In this document: positions 1-9,504 of the stretch, piece after piece
Layout of the letters: each line of letters starts with the position of its first letter
Numbering within the stretch: the first letter of the stretch is position 1
Source: JANWKQ01 sp964624635
GTDB taxonomy: Bacteria; Bacteroidota; Bacteroidia; CAIKAF01
Assembly (NCBI GenBank): GCA_964624635.1
Contig: CAZUXM010000001.1
Span: 96,264 to 160,263, forward strand
Direction: 5' to 3'
DNA: 64,000 nucleotides
The notes under the pieces: model-generated
What the model saw: only the letters and a program-made list of their open reading frames with translations
The model's database searches: none
Told to the model about the DNA's origin: nothing
Position numbers and translations under genes: made by a program

Positions 1-2
1 AA

Positions 3-1739
3 AATAAAGAAACCACGTTTGATGAATATTTTAAGGTAAGGGTTACCGAGTCAGGAAAATATTATGTAAGGATATTTATCCCTTATCATCATTTTCAGCT
101 TATCCCGGGGTTTCATAAGGTAAATGTAAGCTTAAGTGCCAGCGATGAAAAAAGTAAATTTTTCTGGAGAAATTTGTATCAAACAGATATTACCTTAGAA
201 CAGCCTGTTACATACTTGGCAAGGCTTACCGTAAACAGCGCAAAACTTGTAGAAGAAAAATATGATATGCCTGCTAATAAAATCCCTTTCTTCGGACTAT
301 TTGCAGGAGGAAAAAAATCAAAAGCTGGTCAAGGTTTACCGGATGCTTCATGGAAAGTAAAAGTGGGAAATGATATCATGTATGAAGCAACAACCAATAA
401 AAACTCACTAGAAGTATTACCTGGAAGTGCCACCTTTAAAATATCAAAAGGAGATCCTGTTAAACTCATATTTTTTGATGATGATTATTTCAAATCCGAT
501 CAAGAAGTTGGTGTTATTAATTACTATACCACCTCAGATCCGGGAAAAGATGAAAAGAACAATTATGCCTTCGAAAAAATTGAAACATCAAACATTACTT
601 TCGAAAAAACCATAGTACCCTCCATATCAAGTATGGTGCTGGATTATAAGAAAAAGAAATTTAATGGGGTTACAGGCATTGAGGTTGAAATTTTATATGT
701 TATGGCCGGCCTCATGAATAATGATGCAGTAATGATGCGTCCTGTTTTTAGGGATAAAAATGGGAAGACCATTATACCAGAATATATGAAATTGGTAGAA
801 ACAGATATGGACACCAATAAAGTAACCGGAAATTTGGTGACCAAAAAAAATGGTCCTGCCAAGCAGGTTTTTTTCATACCTCATTATGCCTGTAAGATAG
901 ATATGTATCCGGGGATTGAATTTATTATGGATAGCTACAACCAGGTCATTCAATCGCAATTTTCAAGAAACAAACTGGGCACTTTTGGTATTATTAAAGA
1001 TGATGTAAGTATAAAAGTGGCTGCTGCTGAAGAAAATAGTTACAATGGATATTGGGGGTTAAAATTTCCTGTGATTGTTGATATACCTGAAACTTATTAT
1101 GATGATTTAAAATATTATGATATCCAAAATTCAGTAAGAATATTTTTAGACGATACGTTGGAAATTACCAATCAAATGCAAATTGTTTCGATGTTTGGCG
1201 ACAGTGCATTGGGTAACTTTAATATGAGAAAAATCCGCAACGATAAAATTCTCCATATTCCTTACTCATCTATCGGCTTATCAAATAACGACCATAAAAT
1301 AGCCATTTACACCTGGGCAAAATGTAAAACGGATAGTACTTATATCAACAAGGATACTTTTAAGCTGGAAGTAAGTAACCCTCAACTATTACATATTGTT
1401 CCATTCGATTTAAGATTCAGAGTAAAAGGAAAAGGATATGAAAAAGGATTTGCTCGTGTATACAGAGGCAAAACATTATTAAAAACCCTCCAACTTGAAG
1501 AGAATCCTAAAAGTAAATCATATAAATTTAATGGAATTGATATTTCTGAATATCTGTTTCATGAAAAAGATGAACTCCGTATTGAAGTAGTAGCCGTAGA
1601 TTATTTTAAACACGAAAAGGTGTTGTATAAAACAGTGGTTGATCCATTACAGGTAAACTATAATGTGATATCTGAAAGAAGAAAAATTCCGAAAAGTGTA
1701 AAAGGATTCGTTATCAAACGTTCACCTAAAAAGAAATGA
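3..1739 (+). CDS. large protein of unknown function, 5' truncated by window edge
   Basis: The reading frame is open from base 3, so the true start lies before the window. The TTG at 174 is only the first start-like codon inside it. At least 579 residues are visible, beta-rich and charged, with no transmembrane segment and no T9SS sorting domain. A stretch around DASWKVKVGND has the feel of a C2-like or immunoglobulin-like sandwich, but I cannot assign a family. The C-terminus is very basic (KRSPKKK). Its stop overlaps the start of the AlkB-like gene by four bases (ATGA), which suggests translational coupling and a shared transcript. No function is claimed. Confidence 0.75.
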   Translation, partial: NKETTFDEYFKVRVTESGKYYVRIFIPYHHFQLIPGFHKVNVSLSASDEKSKFFWRNLYQTDITLEQPVTYLARLTVNSAKLVEEKYDMPANKIPFFGLFAGGKKSKAGQGLPDASWKVKVGNDIMYEATTNKNSLEVLPGSATFKISKGDPVKLIFFDDDYFKSDQEVGVINYYTTSDPGKDEKNNYAFEKIETSNITFEKTIVPSISSMVLDYKKKKFNGVTGIEVEILYVMAGLMNNDAVMMRPVFRDKNGKTIIPEYMKLVETDMDTNKVTGNLVTKKNGPAKQVFFIPHYACKIDMYPGIEFIMDSYNQVIQSQFSRNKLGTFGIIKDDVSIKVAAAEENSYNGYWGLKFPVIVDIPETYYDDLKYYDIQNSVRIFLDDTLEITNQMQIVSMFGDSALGNFNMRKIRNDKILHIPYSSIGLSNNDHKIAIYTWAKCKTDSTYINKDTFKLEVSNPQLLHIVPFDLRFRVKGKGYEKGFARVYRGKTLLKTLQLEENPKSKSYKFNGIDISEYLFHEKDELRIEVVAVDYFKHEKVLYKTVVDPLQVNYNVISERRKIPKSVKGFVIKRSPKKK

Positions 1740-2791
1740 AACCCGCCGATTTAAAATATCTCTGGGGGTTTATTGGAGTTCCATCCATTGTAATTGTTTC
1801 GTTGGTTTTTAATAGTTATTGGGTGTTTTTTGCGCCTTTGGTTGCCTTTGTAGGTATTCCTACCCTGGAGCAAATACTTCCAAGAATACGAACCAATCAT
1901 ACCGAAGAAATGGAAGCGTCAAAGCTTTCCAAAAAGTTTTTTGATATTCTGCTTTATTTAAATGTTCCCATTCAATACGGCTTACTGGTGTATTTTTTAT
2001 ACCTCGTTACTTATGTTGATTTAAATACCATAGAACTGATTGGTAAAACCATTAGTATGGGAATTGGTTGCGGAATTTTGGGAATCAATGTGGCTCATGA
2101 GTTAGGACATCGAACTACCAAATTTGAACAAGGATTGGCTAAATCTTTATTGCTTACCTCATTGTACATGCATTTTTATATTGAACACAATCGCGGACAT
2201 CATAAAAATGTAAGTACTCCTCAGGACCCTGCCTCTGCAAGATATAATGAACCGATATATATATTCTGGTTTCGGAGCATTATCGGCAGTTACTTTTCAG
2301 CTTTGCACCTAGAGAAACTTCGATTAGAAAGAGCCGGTAAAAAAACATTCTCTTTTCACAATGAAATGCTTCGGTTTTTTATTATTCAAACCCTATTGAT
2401 AATTGTTATTGGAATGGTGTTTTCACCTTTAACTATATTATATTTTCTGGGAGCAGCTACCGTAGGGATTTTATTATTAGAAACCGTTAACTATATTGAA
2501 CATTATGGTTTACAGCGTCGGGAAATTGAACCTGGATTATATGAAAAAGTAAAACCTACTCATTCATGGAATTCAGAACATATTTTAGGCAGGGTAATGT
2601 TATATGAATTAACCCGACACTCAGATCATCATTACAAAGCCAATAGAAAATATCAGGTATTAAGATATTTTGATGAAAGCCCCCAATTACCCCTCGGATA
2701 TCCCGCATCTATGGTACTTTCATTATTACCTCCGTTTTGGTTTATGTTAATGAACCCCCGGATAAAACGCATTAAAGCTGCTGAGGTTTAA
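1736..2791 (+). CDS. alkane 1-monooxygenase (AlkB)-like membrane di-iron hydroxylase
   Basis: Integral membrane non-haem di-iron oxygenase of 351 residues. The histidine motifs typical of AlkB are all present: HELGH at 121-125, EHNRGHH at 150-156, NYIEHYG at 252-258 and RHSDHH at 294-299. The NYxEHYG and RHSDHH motifs separate AlkB from ordinary fatty-acid desaturases. Hydrophobic segments lie around residues 10-45, 75-120 and 215-250. AlkB enzymes hydroxylate the terminal carbon of alkanes or alkyl chains and need rubredoxin and a reductase; neither is encoded here, so the real substrate is open. The length is somewhat shorter than the roughly 400-residue Pseudomonas enzyme. The start overlaps the previous stop (ATGA). 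Confidence 0.88.
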   Translation: MKPADLKYLWGFIGVPSIVIVSLVFNSYWVFFAPLVAFVGIPTLEQILPRIRTNHTEEMEASKLSKKFFDILLYLNVPIQYGLLVYFLYLVTYVDLNTIELIGKTISMGIGCGILGINVAHELGHRTTKFEQGLAKSLLLTSLYMHFYIEHNRGHHKNVSTPQDPASARYNEPIYIFWFRSIIGSYFSALHLEKLRLERAGKKTFSFHNEMLRFFIIQTLLIIVIGMVFSPLTILYFLGAATVGILLLETVNYIEHYGLQRREIEPGLYEKVKPTHSWNSEHILGRVMLYELTRHSDHHYKANRKYQVLRYFDESPQLPLGYPASMVLSLLPPFWFMLMNPRIKRIKAAEV

Positions 2792-2844
2792 TATTTTTTG
2801 TCTATTTATTTCCGAACCTTTCATTTAAAACATAGCTTTATACT

Positions 2845-3690
2845 ATGAACCTCATCGTAGAAGCCGGCGGTACAAAAACTAACCTATTGTATATACAAAC
2901 AGGTGAAGTAATGGCTACTTACGAAGAGCAAAGCATGCACGTTGGAAGGGAAACTATTGATGAATTAAAACGGCGCATGACTTTATGGAATGAAATGGGA
3001 CATGGTCCGCTAAAAAACATTTACCTTTTTGCGGCAGGCAAAATGGATAATAAAAAGTTCAAGGAGATTACTGCTTTTTTAAAGGGAAGTTTTAATGCCG
3101 TTTTGGAAGTACATTCCGATTTATTGGCGGCTTGTTACGCTACAGCTGGTCACCAACCAGGGATTGTGGGGATTTTGGGTACCGGTTCCAATTCATGTTA
3201 TTACAATGGGAAAGAAATCGTAAAAAATGTACCTCCGGGTGGGTTTATCTTAGCCGATGAGGGCAGTGGAACACAAATAGGTAAAAAAGTATTGCTGGAT
3301 TATTTAAGAAACGAGGTGCCCGCTGAATTTAAAATAATCCTTGAAACTAAACATACCATTTTTAGAGATGAAGTAACCGCAAGGCTTTATGGGGGCAGTA
3401 TTAAAGAGGCATCCGCATTTTGTTCATTGTTTACACCATTAGTAATTGATAACATCCATTTACCTTACTGCAAACAGGTATGTACCCAAAGTATTGATGA
3501 TTATTTAACATTGATTGAAAAAAATTATCTCAACTATACAAACCGTCTGTATCTGGTGGGAACTGTGGCTCATCTCTTAACTCCATTAATTATGGAAAGG
3601 GCTAAAACAAAAAATATTCAATTAGTAAAAGTAATTCAACATCCTATCAAAGATTTATCTTTATTTTTAGCTGCTTCAAAAGGGCTATGA
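2845..3690 (+). CDS. BadF/BcrA-type ATPase, N-acetylglucosamine kinase-like
   Basis: ASKHA-fold sugar kinase family protein, 281 residues. The phosphate-1 loop is EAGGTKTN near residue 6, and a second glycine-rich phosphate loop GILGTGSNS lies near residue 113, followed by GGFILADEGSGTQIGKK, typical of bacterial GlcNAc-kinase-like BadF proteins. Such enzymes phosphorylate amino sugars recycled from cell wall or environment; the exact sugar is inference. The stop codon overlaps the start of the Ppx/GppA gene (ATGA), so the two are very likely co-translated. Both belong to the same actin-like ATPase superfamily. Confidence 0.85.
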   Translation: MNLIVEAGGTKTNLLYIQTGEVMATYEEQSMHVGRETIDELKRRMTLWNEMGHGPLKNIYLFAAGKMDNKKFKEITAFLKGSFNAVLEVHSDLLAACYATAGHQPGIVGILGTGSNSCYYNGKEIVKNVPPGGFILADEGSGTQIGKKVLLDYLRNEVPAEFKIILETKHTIFRDEVTARLYGGSIKEASAFCSLFTPLVIDNIHLPYCKQVCTQSIDDYLTLIEKNYLNYTNRLYLVGTVAHLLTPLIMERAKTKNIQLVKVIQHPIKDLSLFLAASKGL

Positions 3691-4604
3691 ATATACAACA
3701 TAAATTTGCTGCTATTGATATCGGATCCAATGCCGTAAGGTTATTGTTCTATAATATTTACCTTGATTTAAAAGGAGAGCCCAAGTTCAAAAAAGTAGCA
3801 TTAACCCGTGTACCTATTCGTTTAGGAGAAGATGTATTTGTTGACAATAAGATCTCGAAGAAAAAAATTGAACTCCTTCGTAAAACCCTTGTTGCGTTTA
3901 AAAACCTCATTGACGTACACGAAGTAGTAGACTATATGGCTTGTGCTACTTCGGCCATGCGTGAAGCAGAAAATGCTGAAGAAGTAAAAAAGTACCTTAA
4001 AAAAGAAACCGGTATTGAAATAAAAACCATTAGTGGTGACATGGAGGCAGATTTGATTTACCAAAACCATATTGCCGAAAGTATGAACCCTAATCGTGCT
4101 TATTTATATATTGATGTGGGTGGTGGTAGTACCGAGTTGACTTTATTTTATCAAGGAGAAAAACGTTTTTCCGAATCATTTCAAGTGGGTACGGTAAGGA
4201 TGTTGCATGATAAGATTTCCAAAGAAACCTGGGATAGATTAAAACTCAAATGTGTTGAAATTGCTCATCGTTATAAAAACACCGTTGCCATTGGGTCAGG
4301 AGGAAATGTGATTAAACTTCAAAAATTAAGTGGGGGGGATGAAGGAGATCCATTTAGCCGTTCACAACTAAAAGAAATCTACCATGAGTTAAATGATCTT
4401 TCCTACGAAGAACGTATTCGTAAACATGGTTTAAATCCTGATCGTGCTGACGTAATCATTCCTGCAGCAGAAATATTTTTATATATCACCAAACATACAG
4501 ATATCAAAAACATTATTGTTCCTAAAATGGGATTGAGTGATGGTATTATACATTATATGTATGAAGAGTACTTAAAGAAGGACAAGAATTTTTTAGATCA
4601 TTAA
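3687..4604 (+). CDS. Ppx/GppA family phosphatase (exopolyphosphatase)
   Basis: 305-residue protein of the short Ppx/GppA type: only the two actin-like domains, without the C-terminal HD-like domain of E. coli Ppx. IDIGSNAVRLL near the N-terminus and YIDVGGGSTEL in the middle are the two nucleotide or phosphate-binding motifs of the family. AIGSGGNVIKL is a third conserved stretch. These enzymes hydrolyse polyphosphate and/or pppGpp; sequence alone does not tell which. It starts inside the stop codon of the sugar kinase gene. It converges with the unknown gene at 4612, with only seven bases between the stops and no obvious hairpin. Confidence 0.9.
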   Translation: MNIQHKFAAIDIGSNAVRLLFYNIYLDLKGEPKFKKVALTRVPIRLGEDVFVDNKISKKKIELLRKTLVAFKNLIDVHEVVDYMACATSAMREAENAEEVKKYLKKETGIEIKTISGDMEADLIYQNHIAESMNPNRAYLYIDVGGGSTELTLFYQGEKRFSESFQVGTVRMLHDKISKETWDRLKLKCVEIAHRYKNTVAIGSGGNVIKLQKLSGGDEGDPFSRSQLKEIYHELNDLSYEERIRKHGLNPDRADVIIPAAEIFLYITKHTDIKNIIVPKMGLSDGIIHYMYEEYLKKDKNFLDH

Positions 4605-4611
4605 GCTTATA

Positions 4612-5229
4612 TCATTGCATCGCTTTATTTGTAATATATTGTAGTAACTCCGTGGCGGCATCCAAAGCCAGAGCTGCCATGGGGTCTTCGAAGAGAACAT
4701 CCATAGGTCCTTCACCAAAATATAATCCATCTGATACCAGAAAAGTTATTCTAACATCGCCTTCTTCCGGGCGTGGTCTTCGCGGTTGAGTCCACGGACC
4801 AATTTTATCTACAATTTTCCTGCTTTCTGCAAATAATCGGGTACTCATTTCATTGGAAACTGCATCTGTAGTATCCCAAATAACCAATCTTCCACTTTGG
4901 TTGATATAACGAGCCGTTCCATCAACATAAACTGCTAATGTATCCAATCCACCATCTAATCCAACTTCAACTATAACACCTAATAGTTCTTTATTCGTAG
5001 GAACATGGTTTAATTTCCTTTGTTGATTATACGCAAGAATTTTCGTTCTTAGTTCGGTATTTACATCATCAATTATTTTTTGCAAATCACTTATGCTACT
5101 TGATGAAGAAAATAAAATGTCGAATGGATATGAATAAGGGGGTGTAATACTAGTTTTATACCATTCAATATCATCACAAAAAATAAGGTTGTAAATAAGG
5201 TTAGCTGACTGGTCTGGGTACGTATTCAT
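4612..5229 (-). CDS. hypothetical protein, 205 aa
   Basis: I do not recognise this protein. It is 205 residues, soluble, without a signal peptide, with Tyr/Asp-rich N-terminus and a Ser-rich patch around residue 42. A central segment containing VDGTARYINQSG and IWDTT reads like a small alpha/beta domain, and the C-terminus is an Ala/Leu helix. The ATG at 5229 is the only good start. It is monocistronic, lying between the convergent Ppx gene and an unrelated secreted protein gene. Codon use looks like the neighbours, so no sign of recent transfer. Confidence 0.7.
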   Translation of the reverse strand: MNTYPDQSANLIYNLIFCDDIEWYKTSITPPYSYPFDILFSSSSSISDLQKIIDDVNTELRTKILAYNQQRKLNHVPTNKELLGVIVEVGLDGGLDTLAVYVDGTARYINQSGRLVIWDTTDAVSNEMSTRLFAESRKIVDKIGPWTQPRRPRPEEGDVRITFLVSDGLYFGEGPMDVLFEDPMAALALDAATELLQYITNKAMQ

Positions 5230-5320
5230 AATTGGTTAATTGATGAACTATAAATATAGCAACTTATGCTAGGCCGCTTATAATTTTTGTACTGAGATTC
5301 ATATCTCAAGTGAGGGAATA

Positions 5321-5662
5321 CTATTCTTTTTGAAAAATATAATAATGAGTCTCAAATACTTTATTCAGAGCAGTTGTGGAATAAACATTAGAGGTCGTTA
5401 TTTTAAAGCCCTGTTCACGTAACTGTGTTATATGTTTTACAAGAACACTGGAATATATTTCTGAAGGGTCTATGTTATTAAAATATGGCTGGCCTATTCC
5501 ATCTGTTACTAAAATAGTGGCTGAACTTTGGGGGGAAATAAATTCAATCATTTTTAACACTACTTCCTTCCCTTCAAACTTTGGTAGGTTAATAGATTGA
5601 GCACTACCTTTATTAAAAGATAAGCCAATGCAAACAAATAAAATAACTCGTAAGTATTTCAT
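5321..5662 (-). CDS. small secreted protein of unknown function
   Basis: 113 residues from the ATG at 5662. That start is preferred because it begins a clear signal peptide (MKYLRVILFVCIGLSF, then a probable cleavage near GSAQS). The frame stays open further upstream to 5731 but that part overlaps the end of clpX and has no signal character. The mature part is about 95 residues, beta/alpha mixed, with no Cys pair and no known domain. It follows clpX by 34 bases on the same strand and might be read through from it. Function unknown. Confidence 0.6.
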   Translation of the reverse strand: MKYLRVILFVCIGLSFNKGSAQSINLPKFEGKEVVLKMIEFISPQSSATILVTDGIGQPYFNNIDPSEIYSSVLVKHITQLREQGFKITTSNVYSTTALNKVFETHYYIFQKE

Positions 5663-5696
5663 ATTATAAATCAAGATAGATGCTAATTTGAAAAAA

Positions 5697-6938
5697 CTAT
5701 GCAGCCTTGATTCCAAACTTGCCATGCTCAATTTTATGAGCAGCCAATTCGCGGGTAACTACAAAATGTTTTTCTTTTTTCTCCGGAGCAGAATACATTA
5801 CATCATTAATAATGGCTTCACAAATTCCTCTTAAACCTCTGGCCCCTAATTTATTTTCGATGGCTTTTTCTACAATATATTCTAATGCTTCATCCGTAAA
5901 CTCTAATTCTACCTCATCTAACTTAAGTAGCTTTTGGTATTGTTTAATGATGGCATTTTTAGGTTCCGTTAAAATTCGTTTTAATGCTTCAGCATTTAAT
6001 GGATCCATATGAGTAACTACAGGTAAACGACCTACCAGCTCAGGAATTAACCCAAAAGATTTTAAATCCTGTGGAGTTACATATTGTAATAAGTTATTTT
6101 CCTCAATACGATACTTCCCTTTTTTACCATCATTAAAGCCGATGCTTTTTTTATTCATACGATCGGCAATTCTACGGTCTATCCCGTCAAATGCTCCACC
6201 ACATATAAATAATATATTCTGTGTATTGAGATTAATCATTTTTTGCTCAGGATGCTTCCTGCCTCCATAAGGTGGAACACTTACAATACTCCCTTCCAAT
6301 AGTTTTAACAATCCTTGTTGAACGCCTTCCCCACTTACATCACGGGTAATACTAGGATTATCACTTTTACGTGCAATTTTATCTATCTCATCAATAAATA
6401 CAATTCCGCGTTCGGCTGCTTCTACATTAAAGTCGGCATTTTGTAATAAACGACTCAATACACTTTCTACATCTTCACCTACATAACCTGCTTCGGTTAA
6501 TACCGTTGCGTCAGCAATACAAAAAGGAACATTCAAAATTTTAGCTATGGTACGAGCCATTAAAGTTTTTCCAGTACCCGTTTCACCTATTAAAATGATG
6601 TTTGATTTTTCAATCTCCACATCATCATCATTGATTTTTTTGCTGTTAAGTATTCTTTTATAATGGTTATAAACGGCCACCGACATTACTTTTTTAGCAT
6701 CATCCTGCCCGATGATATATCCATCAAGGTGAGATTTAATCTCAGACGGTTTTAATAAAGTAAGTTGCTTATCGAGTTGTTTTTTATTCTTAGTATTCAG
6801 TTCTTCCAATGCGATATTGTATGCATCAGTAGCGCACTGATTGCATATATTAGCTTTGCTTCCTGTAATCAATAATTGAACTTCTGATCTGCTTCTCAAA
6901 CAAAATGAACATTGTTCTTCTGACGATTGTTTTGCCAT
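5697..6938 (-). CDS. clpX: ATP-dependent Clp protease ATP-binding subunit ClpX
   Basis: AAA+ unfoldase of 413 residues, usual length. The N-terminal zinc-binding domain has Cys10, Cys13, Cys32 and Cys35. Walker A is GETGTGKT and Walker B is FIDEID; the GYVGEDVE pore loop and the GAFDG segment of ClpX are present. ClpX recognises substrates, including proteins tagged by tmRNA, and feeds them into ClpP. clpP lies just upstream on the same strand but a strong hairpin terminator at 7021-7042 separates them, so clpX probably has its own promoter or is expressed by read-through. The tmRNA gene in this same window encodes an ALAA-ending tag, the form ClpX binds. Confidence 0.98.
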   Translation of the reverse strand: MAKQSSEEQCSFCLRSRSEVQLLITGSKANICNQCATDAYNIALEELNTKNKKQLDKQLTLLKPSEIKSHLDGYIIGQDDAKKVMSVAVYNHYKRILNSKKINDDDVEIEKSNIILIGETGTGKTLMARTIAKILNVPFCIADATVLTEAGYVGEDVESVLSRLLQNADFNVEAAERGIVFIDEIDKIARKSDNPSITRDVSGEGVQQGLLKLLEGSIVSVPPYGGRKHPEQKMINLNTQNILFICGGAFDGIDRRIADRMNKKSIGFNDGKKGKYRIEENNLLQYVTPQDLKSFGLIPELVGRLPVVTHMDPLNAEALKRILTEPKNAIIKQYQKLLKLDEVELEFTDEALEYIVEKAIENKLGARGLRGICEAIINDVMYSAPEKKEKHFVVTRELAAHKIEHGKFGIKAA

Positions 6939-7020
6939 AAGGTTATCCTACATTTAACTCAACAAAATTAAGCAAAAAAAGGGCTATTTTCCAAGGAAAA
7001 TAAACACCTTAACAATAAAA

Positions 7021-7046
7021 AACCCCGCAATGGTTGCGGGGTTTTA
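7021..7046 (-). terminator. terminator after clpP
   Basis: AACCCCGCAA-TGG-TTGCGGGGTT, a 10-bp GC-rich stem with a 3-base loop. It lies between clpP and clpX. A-rich sequence (aataaaaaacccc) on the + strand gives the T-tract after the hairpin on the minus strand, so it fits termination of clpP transcription; a short T run also lies on the + side. Confidence 0.85.
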
Positions 7047-7065
7047 ACAATTTAAGTGGTTTTAA

Positions 7066-7737
7066 CTATTTGTTTTTTACCAATACTTCATCAATCATTC
7101 CATAAGCTTTGGCTTCTTCTGCTATCATCCAGTAATCACGGTCACTATCAGCCCATACTTTATCATAGGTTTGTTTACTATGATGAGCAATGATTTCGTA
7201 TAGTTCTTTTTTAAGCTTTTGAATTTCTTTCGCAGTAATTTCAATGTCACTTGCCTGACCTTGAGCACCACCTAAAGGTTGGTGTATCATTACTCTTGAA
7301 TGTTTAAGTCCTGTTCTTTTTCCATCAGCACCAGCACATAACAATACAGCTCCCATAGAAGCAGCCATCCCTACACATATAGTAGCCACATCCGGAGAAA
7401 TCCATTGCATGGTATCATAAATTCCTAATCCTGCATATACTGATCCACCCGGACTATTTACATAAATCTGAATATCTCTTTTTGCATCAGCGCTTTCTAA
7501 GAATAATAACTGTGCCTGAATAATGTTAGCTATATAATCATCAATAGGTGTTCCAAGGAAAATAATTCTATCCATCATTAATCTGGAAAATACATCTACC
7601 TCTCTAAAATTCACTGGTCTTTCTTCAATTACAGTACGGGTCATGTCCTCAACTGTACTCATATACTTTTCAAGGTGCATGCTGCTCATTCCACGGTGTT
7701 TTACCGCATATTTTTTAAACTCATCGTGTGGTATCAT
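7066..7737 (-). CDS. clpP: ATP-dependent Clp protease proteolytic subunit ClpP
   Basis: Serine protease of 223 residues. The nucleophile Ser127 lies in MAASMGA, catalytic His152 in MIHQPLGG, and the NSPGGSVYAGL loop forms the oxyanion region. The N-terminal 35 residues before the protease core are longer than in E. coli, which is common in Bacteroidota and may contain a removable propeptide. ClpP forms a 14-mer degraded-chamber with ClpX. The gene is flanked by tig upstream and clpX downstream, the classic tig-clpP-clpX order, but each gap contains a hairpin. Confidence 0.97.
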   Translation of the reverse strand: MIPHDEFKKYAVKHRGMSSMHLEKYMSTVEDMTRTVIEERPVNFREVDVFSRLMMDRIIFLGTPIDDYIANIIQAQLLFLESADAKRDIQIYVNSPGGSVYAGLGIYDTMQWISPDVATICVGMAASMGAVLLCAGADGKRTGLKHSRVMIHQPLGGAQGQASDIEITAKEIQKLKKELYEIIAHHSKQTYDKVWADSDRDYWMIAEEAKAYGMIDEVLVKNK

Positions 7738-7841
7738 AATTATCTATATTGTTGAATTAGTGTAACAAGTATAACAATAATTTATCCAATCAGATAAAAA
7801 CTCAAAAAATGACAAAAAGACCCGTTTTTATATGTCATAAA

Positions 7842-7871
7842 AAAACCCGACCAGTTAATCTGTCGGGTTTC
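7842..7871 (-). terminator. terminator after tig
   Basis: AAACCCGAC, ten-base loop, GTCGGGTTT: nine perfect base pairs, 21 bases downstream of the tig stop on the minus strand, followed there by a T-rich run. It separates tig from clpP. Confidence 0.82.
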
Positions 7872-7892
7872 ATATAAATTTGACTGTTTAAA

Positions 7893-9269
7893 TTACAGCT
7901 GACCTACCGGTTCATTGTTTTTCTCCAGCATAGCTAGGTAATCATCATAACCAATAGCACTTTCCACAATATTGGCTTCTTCTTTTACTTTTCTCAACGC
8001 TTTGGTTTCAAGGATACCATTGATTAATTTATCTGCTTCATCCTGATTAGATAAAAGTGTTTTAGCAAACTCATCAATTCTTTCAGGTGGCAATTGATAG
8101 CCCATACGGGTTACTCGGTTCATAACATCAACACGAGCTGCATCCATTAATTCACCATCTTCAAGGGTCACTTCATATTTAGAAACAATTTTGTTTCTCA
8201 ATATTTCCCAACGGATGTATTGTTTGTTGTTATCATAATCATTAATGATCTCTTCAACATCCACTTTTTTATTATCTTCATTTTTAACCTTTAACCATCT
8301 TTTCAAGAACTCGTCAGGTAATTCAAATTTATTGGCTTCTAAAATTCCTTTTCTGATTGAGTTTAGTAACATAACATTACTTTCAGATTGAAGGTCATTT
8401 TTCAAGAAGCCTCTCAATTTATCTTTGAACTCATCTTCTGTAGTTACTACTCCGGGACCAAATACTTTATCAAAAAACTCCGTATCCATTTGGGCCGGTA
8501 CCATGCGGTTAATGGTGGTAATTTCGAATTTGAATAAATCACTCAAACTATCCACTTCTTCCGATTTAACCCCAAGATAGATTCCTGCAGTAACATCGTC
8601 CTTATATAGTTTTTTTACATTCAATTCATGTACATCACCCACTTTTGACCCTATGATGGTTGCTTTTAATGCAGCATCTTCAATTTTTTCAGAAAATACA
8701 TAAATGGTTTTGCTCACCCCTCCTTCTTTTACTTCTCCAGGAGCTGATAATTCAGTAGCAGTACCCATAACGAAGTCTTTCTCCTCAACTACATCAGGGT
8801 TAATGTTACGTCCGTTTCTATCAGCTAGTTTATCAATTTCTTTTTGCAATACGTCATCACTTACTTCTACTTGATAAGAAGTAAATGCTTCGGTAGGTAG
8901 TTGCATATCAAATATTGGAGACAAACCTAAATCATAATAAAAAGTAAAATCCTGTTGGTGATCCCAATCAATTGTTTCATTTTTTGAAAGACTTGGTAAG
9001 GGCTGACCTAAATAACTGATCTTGTTTTCATCCAGGTATTTGAATAATGCATCGATGGTGATTTTTCCAATCTCATCAGATAATACGGCTTTCCCATATA
9101 ATTTTTTTATCATGCCTATAGGCACCATTCCGGGTCTAAAACCTGGTACATTTACTTTGTTTTTCAACGACTTAAGTGCTTTGTCAACTGTTTCTGAATA
9201 ATCAGAAGCAACTAATGACACTTTCACTTCAGCGGTAAGATCTTGTTTGTTTTCGAAACCTATTTCCAT
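7893..9269 (-). CDS. tig: trigger factor, ribosome-associated chaperone
   Basis: 458 residues. The N-terminal ribosome-binding signature appears as PGFRPGMVP (residues about 41-49), the Bacteroidota version of the GFRxGK loop that docks on ribosomal protein L23. The middle PPIase region is diverged and lacks an obvious FKBP active-site pattern. The C-terminal part is long and helical, as expected for the chaperone cradle. It assists folding of nascent chains and is found upstream of clpP and clpX in many bacteria, as here. tRNA-Leu lies just upstream on the same strand with only a weak hairpin between, so some read-through from the tRNA promoter is possible. Confidence 0.93.
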   Translation of the reverse strand: MEIGFENKQDLTAEVKVSLVASDYSETVDKALKSLKNKVNVPGFRPGMVPIGMIKKLYGKAVLSDEIGKITIDALFKYLDENKISYLGQPLPSLSKNETIDWDHQQDFTFYYDLGLSPIFDMQLPTEAFTSYQVEVSDDVLQKEIDKLADRNGRNINPDVVEEKDFVMGTATELSAPGEVKEGGVSKTIYVFSEKIEDAALKATIIGSKVGDVHELNVKKLYKDDVTAGIYLGVKSEEVDSLSDLFKFEITTINRMVPAQMDTEFFDKVFGPGVVTTEDEFKDKLRGFLKNDLQSESNVMLLNSIRKGILEANKFELPDEFLKRWLKVKNEDNKKVDVEEIINDYDNNKQYIRWEILRNKIVSKYEVTLEDGELMDAARVDVMNRVTRMGYQLPPERIDEFAKTLLSNQDEADKLINGILETKALRKVKEEANIVESAIGYDDYLAMLEKNNEPVGQL

Positions 9270-9307
9270 AATGGCAATTAAATATAATTAGAACTCGTAC
9301 TAAAAAT

Positions 9308-9340
9308 TAAAACCGCCTGGAATACTCCTTGACGGTTTTT
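9308..9340 (-). terminator. weak hairpin between tRNA-Leu and tig
   Basis: AAAACCG and CGGTTTT arms separated by about 17 bases, located just after the tRNA-Leu gene on the minus strand and followed by A/T-rich DNA. The stem is only seven pairs with a large loop, so it may only weaken transcription into tig. Confidence 0.4.
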
Positions 9341-9345
9341 CAAAC

Positions 9346-9430
9346 TGGTGCGGATGAAGGGACTCGAACCCCCACGTCGTGAGACACCAGATCCTAAGTC
9401 TGGCGCGGCTACCAATTACGCCACATCCGC
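9346..9430 (-). tRNA. tRNA-Leu (anticodon TAG)
   Basis: Cloverleaf on the minus strand: acceptor GCGGATG pairs with CATCCGC, anticodon stem CCAGA/TCTGG around loop CTTAGGA, giving anticodon TAG (codon CUA). A long variable arm and the TTCGAGTCC T-loop are typical of tRNA-Leu. The 3' CCA is encoded (9346-9348), in contrast to the two tRNAs at 10.8-11.0 kb. Confidence 0.96.
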
Positions 9431-9473
9431 TTGGTTGATCTACCTTGAACCTAACGTTCAAATAAACCGGGTG

Positions 9474-9504
9474 CAAATGTAGTATATTTTTTAATCATGA
9501 ACAA
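9474..9504 (-). promoter_or_regulatory. Bacteroidota-type promoter for tRNA-Leu
   Basis: On the minus strand TTG (9504-9502), 20 bases, then TACATTTG (9481-9474). This fits the Bacteroidota sigma-A consensus TTG-N17-23-TAnnTTTG. The predicted start is about 35 bases before the tRNA. Confidence 0.7.
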